From NCBI RefSeq assembly GCF_019392335.1, contig NZ_JAHXRQ010000001.1, positions 620,001 through 684,000 on the forward strand: DNA of 64,000 nucleotides, in the 5' to 3' direction. The notes under the pieces were generated by a model. That model ran no database searches and was not told where the DNA came from. It saw nothing but the letters and a program-made list of their open reading frames with translations. The stretch is from Mameliella sp. CS4 (GTDB taxonomy: Bacteria; Pseudomonadota; Alphaproteobacteria; Rhodobacterales; Rhodobacteraceae). Of this stretch, positions 52,239 to 60,908 are shown in pieces. The first letter of the stretch is position 1, and every line of letters starts with the position of its first letter. The position numbers and the translations under genes were made by a program.

Positions 52239-52378
52239 GAGTCCTCGCATTTCTCGGACTGGTGGCGCTCGCCGCCTGCGGTGCCGATGGCGAACCGGAA
52301 ACGCCCGATGGCAAGCCCGCGAGCCCGGGGCTTGGTGTCTCGATCACCGGCAAGGCCGAGGTGGGGATCACGGGCTGA
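52235..52378 (+). CDS. Small lipoprotein after argH (LptM-like)
   Basis: 47 residues: signal [13 protein letters not shown], lipobox ALAAC (lipidated C15), then [14 protein letters not shown] and a Gly-rich end. Its ATG overlaps the argH stop (ATGA) and its stop overlaps the next ATG. Tiny lipoproteins near argH, lysA or dapF are common; E. coli LptM (YifL), with C-G-x-K-G after the lipid Cys, helps LptD maturation. The C-G-A-D-G start here is similar, so an LptM-like role is possible but inferred. Confidence 0.75.
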   Translation: MRVLAFLGLVALAACGADGEPETPDGKPASPGLGVSITGKAEVGITG

Positions 52379-52686
52379 TGCTGCGGTGGCTTTGGCTGGC
52401 GCTGGCGATTTGGGGCGCCGTGCATCCGATGTACTACTTTGTGACCTTCCTGGCCGCGAACGGTTGGGATCTGGGGGTCATGATCGACGCCTGGTTCGTG
52501 AATGACAGCACGCGCGGGTTGACCTGGGACCTGACCATCACCGCCATCGTCCTGACGACTTGGGTGCTGGCCGAGGTGTCGGTCCGCCGCAACTGGCAAG
52601 CGCTGTTGGCGATCCCGGCGACCTTCTGCATCGGGGTCAGTTGCGGCTTGCCTCTCTACCTGTATTTCCGGTCGAAACCGGTGTGA
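52378..52686 (+). CDS. DUF2834 family membrane protein
   Basis: 102 residues with three hydrophobic helices (3-27, 53-75, 80-97). The conserved pattern YYFVTFLAANGWDLGVMIDAW and DLTITAIVLTTWV marks DUF2834; function is unknown. It overlaps the lipoprotein stop by one base and so belongs to the argH operon. Confidence 0.8.
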   Translation: MLRWLWLALAIWGAVHPMYYFVTFLAANGWDLGVMIDAWFVNDSTRGLTWDLTITAIVLTTWVLAEVSVRRNWQALLAIPATFCIGVSCGLPLYLYFRSKPV

Positions 52687-52692
52687 GGAACG

Positions 52693-52714
52693 GCGGGGTG
52701 AACCCCGCCCTACA
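52693..52714. repeat. Dispersed hairpin repeat, family A, copy 4
   Basis: GCGGGGT-GA-ACCCCGC followed by CCTACA, seven bases after the DUF2834 stop and just before the converging SDR gene stop. Loop differs by one base from the other copies. Confidence 0.7.
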
Positions 52715-52716
52715 CC

Positions 52717-53538
52717 TCAGGTCTTCAGCCAGTTGGCGAAGGCCTGTTTGTAGTCGGGGTGCCAGCGCGACAGCGGTGCGCGGTTCTCGGTGATGTCCTG
52801 CGCCGCCCAAAGGATGCGCTTGACGTCCGTCGCCCGGTCCACATCGTTGTCCGGGCAGAGGATGTAGAAATCTTCTTTCCCGAGCGACTCCAGCAGGTAA
52901 TCCACCACCTGTTCCGGCGTCCAGGCGTCGTCCGGCTTTTCCGTCCGACCGCGCGCGGTCAGCAGCGTGTAGACGAACCCGGGGATGAACAGGCGCGCCT
53001 CGGTCCGGCATCCGTCCATGTTGCGCAGCTCGTGCTGCAGCGCCTCGGTAAACGTCTTCACACCCGACTTGGACACGTTGTAGGCCGGATCGCCCGGGGG
53101 CGTGGTGATCCCCTGTTTCGACCCGGTGTTCACGATCAGACCGGGCTTGCCCGCGGACGCCATGTCGGGTGCGAAGACCTGGCTGGACCGGATGATGCCC
53201 CAGAGGTTCACGCCGATGATCTGGTCCCAGTTGCCTTCAACGTCGAAGATCGAGCTGCCCGGCTGGATACCTGCGTTGTTCATCAAGAGATCGACAGGGC
53301 CCAGCATCTCTTCGACCTTGGCCTTGAGCCGGCGCAGCTGGATGATGTCGGACACGTCCGTTTCCATCCCCAGCGCCGCGCCGGTCTCTGTCACCGCGTT
53401 TTCCAGCGTCTCGCCGCGCAGGTCGGCGATGCAGACGCGCATGTCCATCTCGACCAGCCGCCGCGCCATCTCGCGCCCGATGCCGGAGGCGCCGCCTGTG
53501 ATGACTGCCACATTCCCCGGTTTGATGGTCTGATGCAT
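52717..53538 (-). CDS. SDR family oxidoreductase
   Basis: Classical SDR of 273 residues: ITGGASGIGR (14-23), NNAG, and the catalytic Tyr/Lys in YNVSKSG. A C-terminal extension of about 50 residues (DVDRATDVKRILWAAQDIT) is typical of one subgroup. It lies between the argH operon and lysA on the other strand and has no clear pathway context. Substrate unknown. Confidence 0.82.
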   Translation of the reverse strand: MHQTIKPGNVAVITGGASGIGREMARRLVEMDMRVCIADLRGETLENAVTETGAALGMETDVSDIIQLRRLKAKVEEMLGPVDLLMNNAGIQPGSSIFDVEGNWDQIIGVNLWGIIRSSQVFAPDMASAGKPGLIVNTGSKQGITTPPGDPAYNVSKSGVKTFTEALQHELRNMDGCRTEARLFIPGFVYTLLTARGRTEKPDDAWTPEQVVDYLLESLGKEDFYILCPDNDVDRATDVKRILWAAQDITENRAPLSRWHPDYKQAFANWLKT

Positions 53539-53707
53539 GGTTTTGCTCCCTCTTGCTCCCAGGGCGGAGAGTAGAACCGACAGCCTATCCGTTGCAATCG
53601 GGAGAAGGCGCGCGGTTGTCCTGCCGGAGGTCCGGCAAGGAACGATTTGGCGGTCCGGCTCAAAGTGGGGGCTGGCCCCGTTCTCCGCTCTCGGCTAAAG
53701 CGCGGAC

Positions 53708-54973
53708 ATGGATCATTTTCTGTACCGCGACGGGCAGCTCTATGCCGAAGACGTTCCGGTGGCCGAGATCGCGGCCGCCGTGGGCGCGCCGTTCTATCTT
53801 TATTCCACCGCGACTTTGCTACGGCATTTCCGGCTGTTCGACGAGGCGCTGGACTGGGGCCCGCATCTTTTCTGCTACGCGATGAAGGCCGCCTCGAACC
53901 AGGCGATCCTGAAAACGCTGGCCGAGGCCGGAGCGGGCATGGACGTGGTGTCGGGCGGGGAATACGCGCGGGCCAAGGCGGCGGGCGTGCCGGGCGAACG
54001 GATCGTCTTTTCGGGTGTCGGCAAGACGGGCGCAGAGATCCGCGCGGCGCTGGAAGGCGGCATTCGTCAGTTCAACGTCGAAAGCGAACCCGAGATGCGG
54101 GTGATCTCGGAGGTGGCAACCTCGATGGGGGCCGAGGCGCCGATCACGTTGCGGGTGAACCCGGACGTGGACGCCAAGACCCACGCCAAGATCGCCACCG
54201 GCAAGTCGGAGAACAAGTTCGGCATTCCGATCGCCCGTGCCCGCGAAGTCTATGCCGAGGCCGCAGCCCTGCCGGGCCTCAAGGTTGTCGGCATCGACGT
54301 GCATATCGGCAGCCAGCTCACCCAGCTGGAACCCTTCGAACAGGCCTATACCAAGGTGGCCGAGCTGACCGAGGCGCTGCGCGCCGACGGGCATGACATC
54401 ACCCGTCTGGACCTGGGCGGCGGTCTGGGCATTCCCTATGCGCGCTCGAACGAGGCACCGCCGCTGCCCACCGATTATGGTGCCCTGATCCAGCGCACCG
54501 TGGGCCACCTGGGCTGCGAGATCGAGATCGAGCCGGGGCGGCTGATCATCGGCAACGCGGGGCTGCTGGTCAGCGGGGTCATCTACGTCAAACAGGGCGA
54601 GGGGCGGGACTTCCTGATTCTCGACGCGGCGATGAATGACCTCATCCGCCCGGCCATGTATGACGCGCATCACGAGATTGTGCCCGTTAAAGAGGCAGCG
54701 CCGGGGGCTGACCTGACGCCCTACGACATCGTTGGCCCGGTCTGCGAGACCGGTGACACCTTTGCCAAGGGCCGCCTGATGCCGCCGATACAGGCGGGCG
54801 ATCTGGTCGCTTTCCGCTCTGCCGGGGCCTATGGCGCGGTGATGGCCAGCGAATACAACACCCGTCCGCTGGTGCCAGAGGTGCTGGTGAACGGCGATCA
54901 ATTCGCGGTTATCCGCCCAAGGCCGACCTTTGACGACATCATAAATCGCGATACCATCCCCGAGTGGCTGTGA
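53708..54973 (+). CDS. lysA: Diaminopimelate decarboxylase
   Basis: PLP enzyme of fold III that makes lysine from meso-DAP. 421 residues; PLP lysine K60 in CYAMKAASN, HIGSQ, the phosphate-binding GGGLGIPY, and the second catalytic Cys C346 in CETGD. ATG at 53708. A hairpin and the TIGR02302 gene follow the stop within 40 bases. Confidence 0.95.
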   Translation: MDHFLYRDGQLYAEDVPVAEIAAAVGAPFYLYSTATLLRHFRLFDEALDWGPHLFCYAMKAASNQAILKTLAEAGAGMDVVSGGEYARAKAAGVPGERIVFSGVGKTGAEIRAALEGGIRQFNVESEPEMRVISEVATSMGAEAPITLRVNPDVDAKTHAKIATGKSENKFGIPIARAREVYAEAAALPGLKVVGIDVHIGSQLTQLEPFEQAYTKVAELTEALRADGHDITRLDLGGGLGIPYARSNEAPPLPTDYGALIQRTVGHLGCEIEIEPGRLIIGNAGLLVSGVIYVKQGEGRDFLILDAAMNDLIRPAMYDAHHEIVPVKEAAPGADLTPYDIVGPVCETGDTFAKGRLMPPIQAGDLVAFRSAGAYGAVMASEYNTRPLVPEVLVNGDQFAVIRPRPTFDDIINRDTIPEWL

Positions 54974-54980
54974 GGTATCC

Positions 54981-55005
54981 TCCTCGCAGGCTGACCCTGC
55001 GAGGA
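54981..55005 (+). promoter_or_regulatory. Hairpin masking the Shine-Dalgarno of the next gene
   Basis: Perfect 10-base arms TCCTCGCAGG/CCTGCGAGGA, loop CTGAC, eight bases after the lysA stop. The Shine-Dalgarno GAGGAG (55001-55006) of the TIGR02302 gene is almost wholly in the 3' arm. There is no T tract, so it is more likely a translational control element than a terminator. Confidence 0.5.
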
Positions 55006-55010
55006 GCGAT

Positions 55011-57554
55011 ATGGCCCCGAACCGGACCGACATCCCCGAGATATTCCGCACCCTGCGCTGGCCGCTGGTCCTGACCCGGCTCGGCATGGTGGCCGAGCGC
55101 GTTGCGCGCGCCTTTTGGCCGCTCTGGTCCATCGCGATCTTCGCGCTCGCCCTTTTGATGCTGGGGGTGCAGGACGAGGTTGCCGTGGAATGGGTCTGGG
55201 GCGCGGCCGCTCTGTTGGGCGCGGGCGCGATCTGGGCCGCCTGGTACGGGATCCGGTGCTTCCGCTGGCCCTCGCGCGGGGCGGCGATGCTGCGGCTGGA
55301 CGGTACGCTCAAGGGCAACCCGATCCAGGCGGCGCTGGACACGCAGGCCATCGGGGGCGGCGACGCTTCGTCCACGGCGGTCTGGCGGGCGCACCAGAAA
55401 CGCATGCGCGACCGGCTGGCCGAGGCGCGGGCCGTCGAACCGGACCTGCGGGTATCGCGGAACGATCCGCTGGCCCTGCGCTATGTGGCGCTGCTGGCGC
55501 TTTCGGTGGCGATCCTCTTCGGGTCGCTGGTGCGGGTGCAGTCCGTCACCGGCATGGGCGCTGGCGGGCCAGACCTGGCACAGGGGCCGGCCTGGGAAGG
55601 CTGGATGCAGCCGCCTGGCTATACCCGTCTGCCCTCGGTCTATCTGAATGACATCACCGCGCCGGAAATCGACGTGCCCGAGGGCGCCGAAATCACCCTG
55701 CGCATGTACGGCGAGGTCGGCGCGCTCAGCGTGCGCGAGAGTATCTCGGGCCGCGACCTGAGTCCGGAAGAAGCGCAGGACACGGCGCAGGACTTTGCGG
55801 TTCTGAAATCCGGCGAGCTGGCGGTGGACGGCCCCGGCGGGCGCGTCTGGCAGATCGCCATGATCCCGGACGCCGCGCCCGCCGTGAAACGCGATGGCGA
55901 GATCGAGGTCAGCTACGAAGGTGAGGCGCAGATCCCCTTCACCGCCACGGACGATCACGGTGTCGTCATGGGCCAGGCGCGCTTTACGCTGGACCTGGCG
56001 GCCGTCGACAGGCGCTATGGTCGCGCGATCGAACCCGAACCGCGTAAGACCATCGAAGTGCCCCTGCCGATGCCGGTGTCCGGCGACCGGTCCGAGTTCA
56101 CCGAGGCTCTGGTGGGCAACTTTTCGTTGCATCCCTGGGCCAATCTGCCGGTGAAACTGTCGCTGGAGGTTGAGGACGGACGCGGCCAGCGCGGCCTGTC
56201 GGAACCCCAGTCGCTGACCATGCCGGGGCGGCGCTTTTTCGATCCGGTCGCCGCGGCGCTGATCGAGCAGCGGCAGGCGCTGCTGTGGAACCGCGAGAAT
56301 GCGCCCGAGATTGTCATGATCTTCAAGACGATCCTGAACGAGCCGGACGACCTGTTCCGCAAGGATGTCGAGTTCATGCGCCTGCGCGCACTGACCAAGC
56401 GGCTGGAAACCCTTGCGAAATACGGCGCCATCACCGACGAGAAGCAGGATGAGCTGGCGCAGAAGATGTGGGACCTGGCGCTGGAAATGGAAGAAGGCGA
56501 CCTGGAAGACGCCCGCCAGCGGATGGAGCGCGCGCGTGAGCGGCTGGAAGAGGCGATGAAGAACGGCGCCACCGACCAGGAGATTGCCGAGCTGATGCAG
56601 GAACTGCGCGAGGCGACTCGCGACTACATGCGCCAGCTGGGACAGCAGCAGGCGCGGGACAACCCGGAGGGCCAGCAGCGCAATCCCCAGGACATGATCG
56701 AGATGTCGCAGGACGACATCCAGCGCATGATGGACCGCATCCAGGAACTGATGGAACAGGGCAAGATGGCCGAGGCCGCCGAGGCCATGCGCCAATTGCA
56801 GGAAATGCTGGACAACATGCAGATCACCCAAGGCCCGGGTGGCGGCGGGCAGTCGCCCGGCGAACAGGCGATGGAGGGGCTGGCCGACACGCTGCGCGAA
56901 CAGCAGGAACTGTCGGACGAGGCCTTCCGCGATCTGAACAACGGCCAGCGCGGGCAGGGTCAGCGCCAGCCGGGGCAGGGGCCGCAAGGGCAAGACCGCC
57001 AGCCCGGTCAGGGTCAGGCGGGCCCAGAACCCGGCCAGGGGCAGGGCGGTGACGATCCGGCCAGCGAACTGGCGGAACGTCAGCGCGCCCTGCGCGACGA
57101 GTTGAACCGGCAGCGCCAGGCGTTGCCCGGCCAGGGCAGCGAGGCGGGCGAACGCGCCGCCGAGGCGTTGGAACGGGCCGAGGGTGCGATGGACGGTGCA
57201 GAACGCGCCTTGCGCGATGGAGACCTTGGCCAAGCGATCGATCAGCAGTCGCGGGCGCTGGAAGCGCTGCGCGAGGGGATGCGCGACCTGGGCGAGGCGC
57301 TGGCGCAGCAACAGCAGCAACGCACCGGCGAACAGGGGTTCGCCGACGGCGGCGATCCGGGCGAGCAACGTGACCCGCTGGGGCGGAACACCGGCAACAC
57401 CGGCCGCGTCGGAACCGACGAGGGTCTGTTGCAGGGCAAGGACGTCTATCGCCGGGCCGAGGAATTGCTGGGTGAGCTGCGGCGCCGGTCGGGTGAGCTG
57501 GACCGTCCCGAGGATGAGCGCAACTACCTCGACCGGCTGCTGGAGCGTTTCTGA
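55011..57554 (+). CDS. TIGR02302/DUF4175 family large membrane protein
   Basis: 847 residues. Three N-terminal helices (about 30-53, 60-82, 150-168), a periplasmic beta-rich domain (190-400), a charged helical part (430-600) with long Glu/Arg/Met coiled-coils (EEGDLEDARQRMERARERL), and a Gln/Gly-rich linker (640-700, QRGQGQRQPGQGPQGQ). The family is conserved next to lysA in alphaproteobacteria, with no known function. ATG at 55011 has GAGGAG four bases before it, held in a hairpin. Confidence 0.85.
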   Translation: MAPNRTDIPEIFRTLRWPLVLTRLGMVAERVARAFWPLWSIAIFALALLMLGVQDEVAVEWVWGAAALLGAGAIWAAWYGIRCFRWPSRGAAMLRLDGTLKGNPIQAALDTQAIGGGDASSTAVWRAHQKRMRDRLAEARAVEPDLRVSRNDPLALRYVALLALSVAILFGSLVRVQSVTGMGAGGPDLAQGPAWEGWMQPPGYTRLPSVYLNDITAPEIDVPEGAEITLRMYGEVGALSVRESISGRDLSPEEAQDTAQDFAVLKSGELAVDGPGGRVWQIAMIPDAAPAVKRDGEIEVSYEGEAQIPFTATDDHGVVMGQARFTLDLAAVDRRYGRAIEPEPRKTIEVPLPMPVSGDRSEFTEALVGNFSLHPWANLPVKLSLEVEDGRGQRGLSEPQSLTMPGRRFFDPVAAALIEQRQALLWNRENAPEIVMIFKTILNEPDDLFRKDVEFMRLRALTKRLETLAKYGAITDEKQDELAQKMWDLALEMEEGDLEDARQRMERARERLEEAMKNGATDQEIAELMQELREATRDYMRQLGQQQARDNPEGQQRNPQDMIEMSQDDIQRMMDRIQELMEQGKMAEAAEAMRQLQEMLDNMQITQGPGGGGQSPGEQAMEGLADTLREQQELSDEAFRDLNNGQRGQGQRQPGQGPQGQDRQPGQGQAGPEPGQGQGGDDPASELAERQRALRDELNRQRQALPGQGSEAGERAAEALERAEGAMDGAERALRDGDLGQAIDQQSRALEALREGMRDLGEALAQQQQQRTGEQGFADGGDPGEQRDPLGRNTGNTGRVGTDEGLLQGKDVYRRAEELLGELRRRSGELDRPEDERNYLDRLLERF

Positions 57555-57597
57555 TCCCGTAATCCGATTGTGCGCTTGCGCGCGCAGGTCATCTCGG

Positions 57598-57660
57598 GTC
57601 CGGCCTTTGGCCGGGTCCTCGGGGGGGCCTCCGGCGGGAGTATTTTTACAGAGAAGAAGC
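57598..57660. repeat. Dispersed repeat, family B, copy 3
   Basis: GTCCGGCCTTTGGCCGGGTC, then GGGGGGGCCTCCGGCGGGAGTATTTTT and GAGAAGAAG. The first hairpin differs from other copies, but the CGGGAGTATTTTT and AGAAGAAG end is the same. Confidence 0.65.
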
Positions 57661-57665
57661 CGGGG

Positions 57666-58088
57666 TCAGCTGTCGGGGTCGACCTTGCCGCGCAGGGATT
57701 TGACCTCTCCGCGTTGTTTCTTGCTTGCGAGGCGGCGCTTTTTTGAGCCCAGCGTCGGTTTTGTGGGAATGCGCCGCTTGGGCTTTTGCGTGGCCTTCAG
57801 CACTAGGTCTGCCAGGCGTTCGCGGGCGATTTCGCGGTTGCGGGCCTGGCTGCGGGTGTCCTCGACCTGGATGATGACGGCGCCATCCTTGGTCCAGCGG
57901 CGTCCGGCAAGCTTGCGCAGCCGCGTCTTGACCGCTTGCGGCAAGTTCGGGGAGCGTTCCGCCTCGAACCGCAATTCGACGGCGGTCGAGACCTTGTTGA
58001 CGTTCTGGCCGCCCGGGCCAGAGGACCGGATGAAGTGTTCGGTCAGTTCCCAGTCTTCGAGGTTGATTTGGTCGGTGATCCGCAACAT
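57666..58088 (-). CDS. arfB: Alternative ribosome-rescue factor / peptidyl-tRNA hydrolase ArfB
   Basis: Releases stalled ribosomes by hydrolysing peptidyl-tRNA without a stop codon. 140 residues with GGQ at 26-28 (SSGPGGQNVNK) and the basic C-terminal tail (KKRRLASKKQRGEVKSLR) that enters the mRNA channel. ATG at 58088 gives MLRITDQINL; the frame upstream crosses a terminator, so longer forms are unlikely. Confidence 0.93.
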   Translation of the reverse strand: MLRITDQINLEDWELTEHFIRSSGPGGQNVNKVSTAVELRFEAERSPNLPQAVKTRLRKLAGRRWTKDGAVIIQVEDTRSQARNREIARERLADLVLKATQKPKRRIPTKPTLGSKKRRLASKKQRGEVKSLRGKVDPDS

Positions 58089-58103
58089 GGGCAAGGACCT
58101 AGT

Positions 58104-58138
58104 GCAAAATAAAAAGGGCCGCCAGATCAGCGGCCCTT
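58104..58138 (-). terminator. Rho-independent terminator (minus strand)
   Basis: AAGGGCCGC/GCGGCCCTT 9-base arms, 7-base loop, followed on the minus strand by TTTTTATTTTG. It ends the transcript that carries the yhhQ-like gene and the micro-ORF, just before arfB. Confidence 0.85.
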
Positions 58139-58204
58139 CGAGAATACGGAGGCGGGGCCGGTTAGGCACTGCCAATTCGGGGGTACATCACCCCAGGGGC
58201 TGCC

Positions 58205-58261
58205 CTAGAGCGCGTGCTCCCGAACTGTTCCGACACCTCTCTCCAATGCTTCTCTCGACAC
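58205..58261 (-). CDS. Possible 18-residue micro-ORF with perfect extended Shine-Dalgarno
   Basis: GTG at 58261 opens VSREALERGVGTVREHAL and a TAG. Directly upstream is AAAGGAGGTGATCCA (58276-58262), fully complementary to the 16S 3' end, at ideal spacing. It lies downstream of the yhhQ-like gene and before a terminator. A longer in-frame GTG start 17 codons upstream would put the Shine-Dalgarno inside the ORF. No known family; could be a leader peptide or a small protein. Confidence 0.45.
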   Translation of the reverse strand: MSREALERGVGTVREHAL

Positions 58262-58341
58262 TGGATCACCTCCTTTCAGCTGTTGAAAACGCAAGATGAT
58301 GGTGCCATGCACATGGCAAACCACAAAGTCTTTTTTGCGCC

Positions 58342-58983
58342 TCAAGCCAATTTTTGATTCTTCAGTGCCCGCGAAACGATCATCCGGAAGGGGATCAGGG
58401 CAATCAGGGCAAGGCCGAGTTTCACCATCCAGTCGGCCACGGCCAGCGAGGCCCAGTAGGGCAGGGCCGGGCCTGTCCCCAGCAGCGGGCGGGCGACATT
58501 GGCCCAGCTGACATCGTTTGCAGGCTCGATCCAGGCCAATCCGGACGAAAAGGCAATGGTGAAGAAAAGGGCGGTGTCCAGCGTCGAGCCGACCAGCGTA
58601 GAGGCCAGTGGCGCGCGCCACCATTTCCCCTGGCGCAGGCGGTCAAATATCGCCACGTCCATCATCTGGGCCGTCAGGAAGGCCAGGCCCGAAGCGATGG
58701 CGATCCGCAGCGTCACGGCCGGGTAGGTGAACCCGTCACCCTGCAGCATGATCTGCGTGCCGACGAGCGAGCAGAAGACGCCGACGATGAAGCCGACAAA
58801 GACCACCTGACGCGCCGGGCCGGGCCCGTAGATGCGGTTCATCAGGTCGGTGACCAGGAAGGCCAGCGGATAGGTGAAGGCGCCCCAGGTCAGCCACTGA
58901 CCAAAGAGGAACTGGACGAGGATGTTGGAGGCGAGCACGATGGCCGCCATGGCAAGAATGCCGGGAAGATGTCTGCGCGTCAT
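58342..58983 (-). CDS. Queuosine precursor transporter, YhhQ/VUT family
   Basis: 213-residue inner-membrane protein with about six helices, importing preQ0 or preQ1 (or queuine) for tRNA queuosine. Family blocks: AFTYPLAFLVTDLMNRIYGP, FVGFIVGVFCSLVGTQ, LTAQMMDVAIFDRLR, GSTLDTALFFTIAFSSGL. ATG at 58983. A preQ1-I-like aptamer occupies 58990-59019 just upstream, with its P2 stem over the probable ribosome site. Confidence 0.9.
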   Translation of the reverse strand: MTRRHLPGILAMAAIVLASNILVQFLFGQWLTWGAFTYPLAFLVTDLMNRIYGPGPARQVVFVGFIVGVFCSLVGTQIMLQGDGFTYPAVTLRIAIASGLAFLTAQMMDVAIFDRLRQGKWWRAPLASTLVGSTLDTALFFTIAFSSGLAWIEPANDVSWANVARPLLGTGPALPYWASLAVADWMVKLGLALIALIPFRMIVSRALKNQKLA

Positions 58984-58989
58984 TGGGTG

Positions 58990-59019
58990 ACCCGTTTTTT
59001 GCAAGGTTGCGGGGACTTG
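58990..59019 (-). ncRNA. Probable preQ1-I riboswitch
   Basis: Minus strand, 5' to 3': P1 arm CAAG (59019-59016), 10-base loop TCCCCGCAAC, P1 arm CTTG, then CAAAAAAC and GGGT, seven bases before ATG. The loop agrees with the preQ1-I pattern (U, C, C at 4, G at 6, A-A-C at the end), the A-rich tail is present, and CCCG in the loop can pair with CGGG after the tail as the pseudoknot P2. The gene behind it takes up queuosine precursors, which fits. P1 has only four base pairs, so confirmation is desirable. Confidence 0.7.
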
Positions 59020-59083
59020 ATCCGGACATCCGGATTGCGGGGGCTTACAGGCGGCCCCGGTGCCGCGTCAAGGGGCATGCAGG

Positions 59084-59983
59084 TCAGTCGGCGACCCGGT
59101 ATTCGACGAACTCGCTGCGCAGGAAGCTCTTGAAATTGTCGTCCGACAGCATGGTGAGCCGGATCGCGCCGGTGGCATCGCGCCAGACCGCCAGCCCTTC
59201 CAGGTTGCCATGGGTATGGCGGGGCGTTTCCAGCAGGGTCTCTTCGCTGGAAATCCTGTCACCGGCGATGACGAAACGCCGGACCCGGCTGCGAAAGGCG
59301 AAGCCGGTGAATTCGCGCTCCAGCAGGTAGAGCCGCCCGTCAGGGCCGAAATCGGCACCAACCGGCAAAAAGCCGCCAGACCGTGGGATCGAGAAGGGCT
59401 GTGTCCATTGAGTGCCGTCAAACCGCCAGACCGGGAAGGGTCGCGTCAGCCGGCCCGAGCGTTCGGGGAGGGTGTAGAGATGGCCCCTGGCGTCGATGGC
59501 CAGCGCCTCGAAGCCGGAATTTCCCTGAAGCGCGTCAAAGGCATCGACTGTCGGAAGTGGCTGGCTGCGATCCGGTGAGGGATAGGCGCTGACCCGGTGC
59601 AGCCCTTCGAACGAGACGTGTACGCGTCCGTCCGGACCAATGGCGAGGCCCTCGGAATCCGCCTCCAGCCCGGAGACAGGCGCGCCCTGCGCGTTGCGCA
59701 GCGGGCCGGGGGTGTCTTCCTCTATGGCGGTCAGTTTCGGGCCCTCGCGGTGAAGGCGCCCGGTGACGATGAACCCGCGATCGGAAATCGCCGTAAAGCG
59801 CGTGCCATCTTCGGACAGTTCCAGCCCGGAAAACCCGCCCATCCGGTGCGGTCCGGGAGGCCAGTCCAGATGGCTGATGAACTGAACTTTCGGTCCGACC
59901 TCTGCCGCGCAGGCACCGAGACCCGTGAGGCTGGCACAGATCAGTGTCAACGCCCGCAGGCGGCGGAACAGGCGGATTGTCAT
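59084..59983 (-). CDS. Phytase-like/esterase-like lipoprotein
   Basis: 299 residues with a lipoprotein signal (lipobox GLGAC, C25). The mature part is a beta-propeller-like domain: [57 protein letters not shown]. This is the 'esterase-like activity of phytase' family (DUF3616/PF13449-type), of unproven substrate. Followed by mepA after seven bases, so probably one transcript. Confidence 0.8.
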   Translation of the reverse strand: MTIRLFRRLRALTLICASLTGLGACAAEVGPKVQFISHLDWPPGPHRMGGFSGLELSEDGTRFTAISDRGFIVTGRLHREGPKLTAIEEDTPGPLRNAQGAPVSGLEADSEGLAIGPDGRVHVSFEGLHRVSAYPSPDRSQPLPTVDAFDALQGNSGFEALAIDARGHLYTLPERSGRLTRPFPVWRFDGTQWTQPFSIPRSGGFLPVGADFGPDGRLYLLEREFTGFAFRSRVRRFVIAGDRISSEETLLETPRHTHGNLEGLAVWRDATGAIRLTMLSDDNFKSFLRSEFVEYRVAD

Positions 59984-59990
59984 GCCTGGA

Positions 59991-60908
59991 TCAGTTCGCG
60001 GCCAGAACGTCGGCGCAGGCGCGCGGCAGGTCGCCCAAGGTCAGCTCACGCCGAGGCGGCGAGGGCTTGGCGTTGGGATCGGGCGGCGGCGGGTTCAGGA
60101 TACGGTCGACCCAGCCTTCGGCCTCCTTGCAGCCATCGCCGGGGGGCGGGGCCGCCTGATCGACACAGCCCGCGGCGCCCTTGGGACAGCTCAGCCGGAC
60201 GTGGAAATGGTAGTGATGCCCCCACCAGGGGCGCACCTTGCGGAGCCAGGACTTGTCGCCCTTTTCATCCTTGCACATCTGAACCTTGGCGCCGGGAAAG
60301 ATGAAGATGCGCGCGACGCGCGGGTCGCTGGCGGCGGCCTTGACGATCTCGTGGTGCTGTTTCGTCCACTTGTCGTTGGTATAGGCGCCCGCCGCGCGGC
60401 GCATCGAAATGGACGAGATGTTTTCGCGCGCCTTGGCCGAGAGAGACAGGTTGTCGGCGGGACGCAGCCAGATGTCGGCGTCCAGCCCGATCTGGTGGCT
60501 GCGGTGGCCGGTCAGCATGGGGCCGCCGCGCGGCTGGCTGAAATCCCCCAGGTACAGCCCGTTCCAGCCGGGCTGCTGCGCGGCCTTGCGGCTGAGGTCC
60601 TGAACGTAGTCGATCAAGTCCGGGTGGCCCCAGTTGCGGTTGCGGCTGAGGCGCATGGCCTGCCAGGTCGGGCCGGTTTCCGCCAGTTGCACACCGCCGG
60701 CGAGACAGCCCTTGGCATAGCCGCCAAACGGTTGTGCCTTTTGCGTCGAGGCATCGCTCTTTGCGCCGAAGAGTTGCTTGGCTTCCTTGGAAGAGAGCAC
60801 CGGGTCCAGCGGGCGGGCCGGGGCGCGGGCACCGGAAATATCACGCCCGCCGCCGCCACAGGCGGCCAGGGCAAGGACAAGCGAAATGGTCGTAAGAAAA
60901 CGGATCAT
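59991..60908 (-). CDS. mepA: Penicillin-insensitive murein endopeptidase
   Basis: LAS-type D,D- and L,D-endopeptidase cleaving peptidoglycan crosslinks. 305 residues: lipobox LAAC (C17), zinc ligands H138 and D145 in [15 protein letters not shown] and the last His in [12 protein letters not shown]. Several Cys pairs are expected ([32 protein letters not shown]). ATG at 60908 overlaps the MFS gene stop by four bases. Confidence 0.93.
   Translation of the reverse strand: MIRFLTTISLVLALAACGGGGRDISGARAPARPLDPVLSSKEAKQLFGAKSDASTQKAQPFGGYAKGCLAGGVQLAETGPTWQAMRLSRNRNWGHPDLIDYVQDLSRKAAQQPGWNGLYLGDFSQPRGGPMLTGHRSHQIGLDADIWLRPADNLSLSAKARENISSISMRRAAGAYTNDKWTKQHHEIVKAAASDPRVARIFIFPGAKVQMCKDEKGDKSWLRKVRPWWGHHYHFHVRLSCPKGAAGCVDQAAPPPGDGCKEAEGWVDRILNPPPPDPNAKPSPPRRELTLGDLPRACADVLAAN

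Noticed and set aside
58260..58280. Plus-strand match to the 3' end of 16S rRNA (TGGATCACCTCCTTT)
   Set aside because: Only about 15 bases match and the flanks are unlike rRNA. It is the complement of a strong Shine-Dalgarno, not an rRNA fragment.
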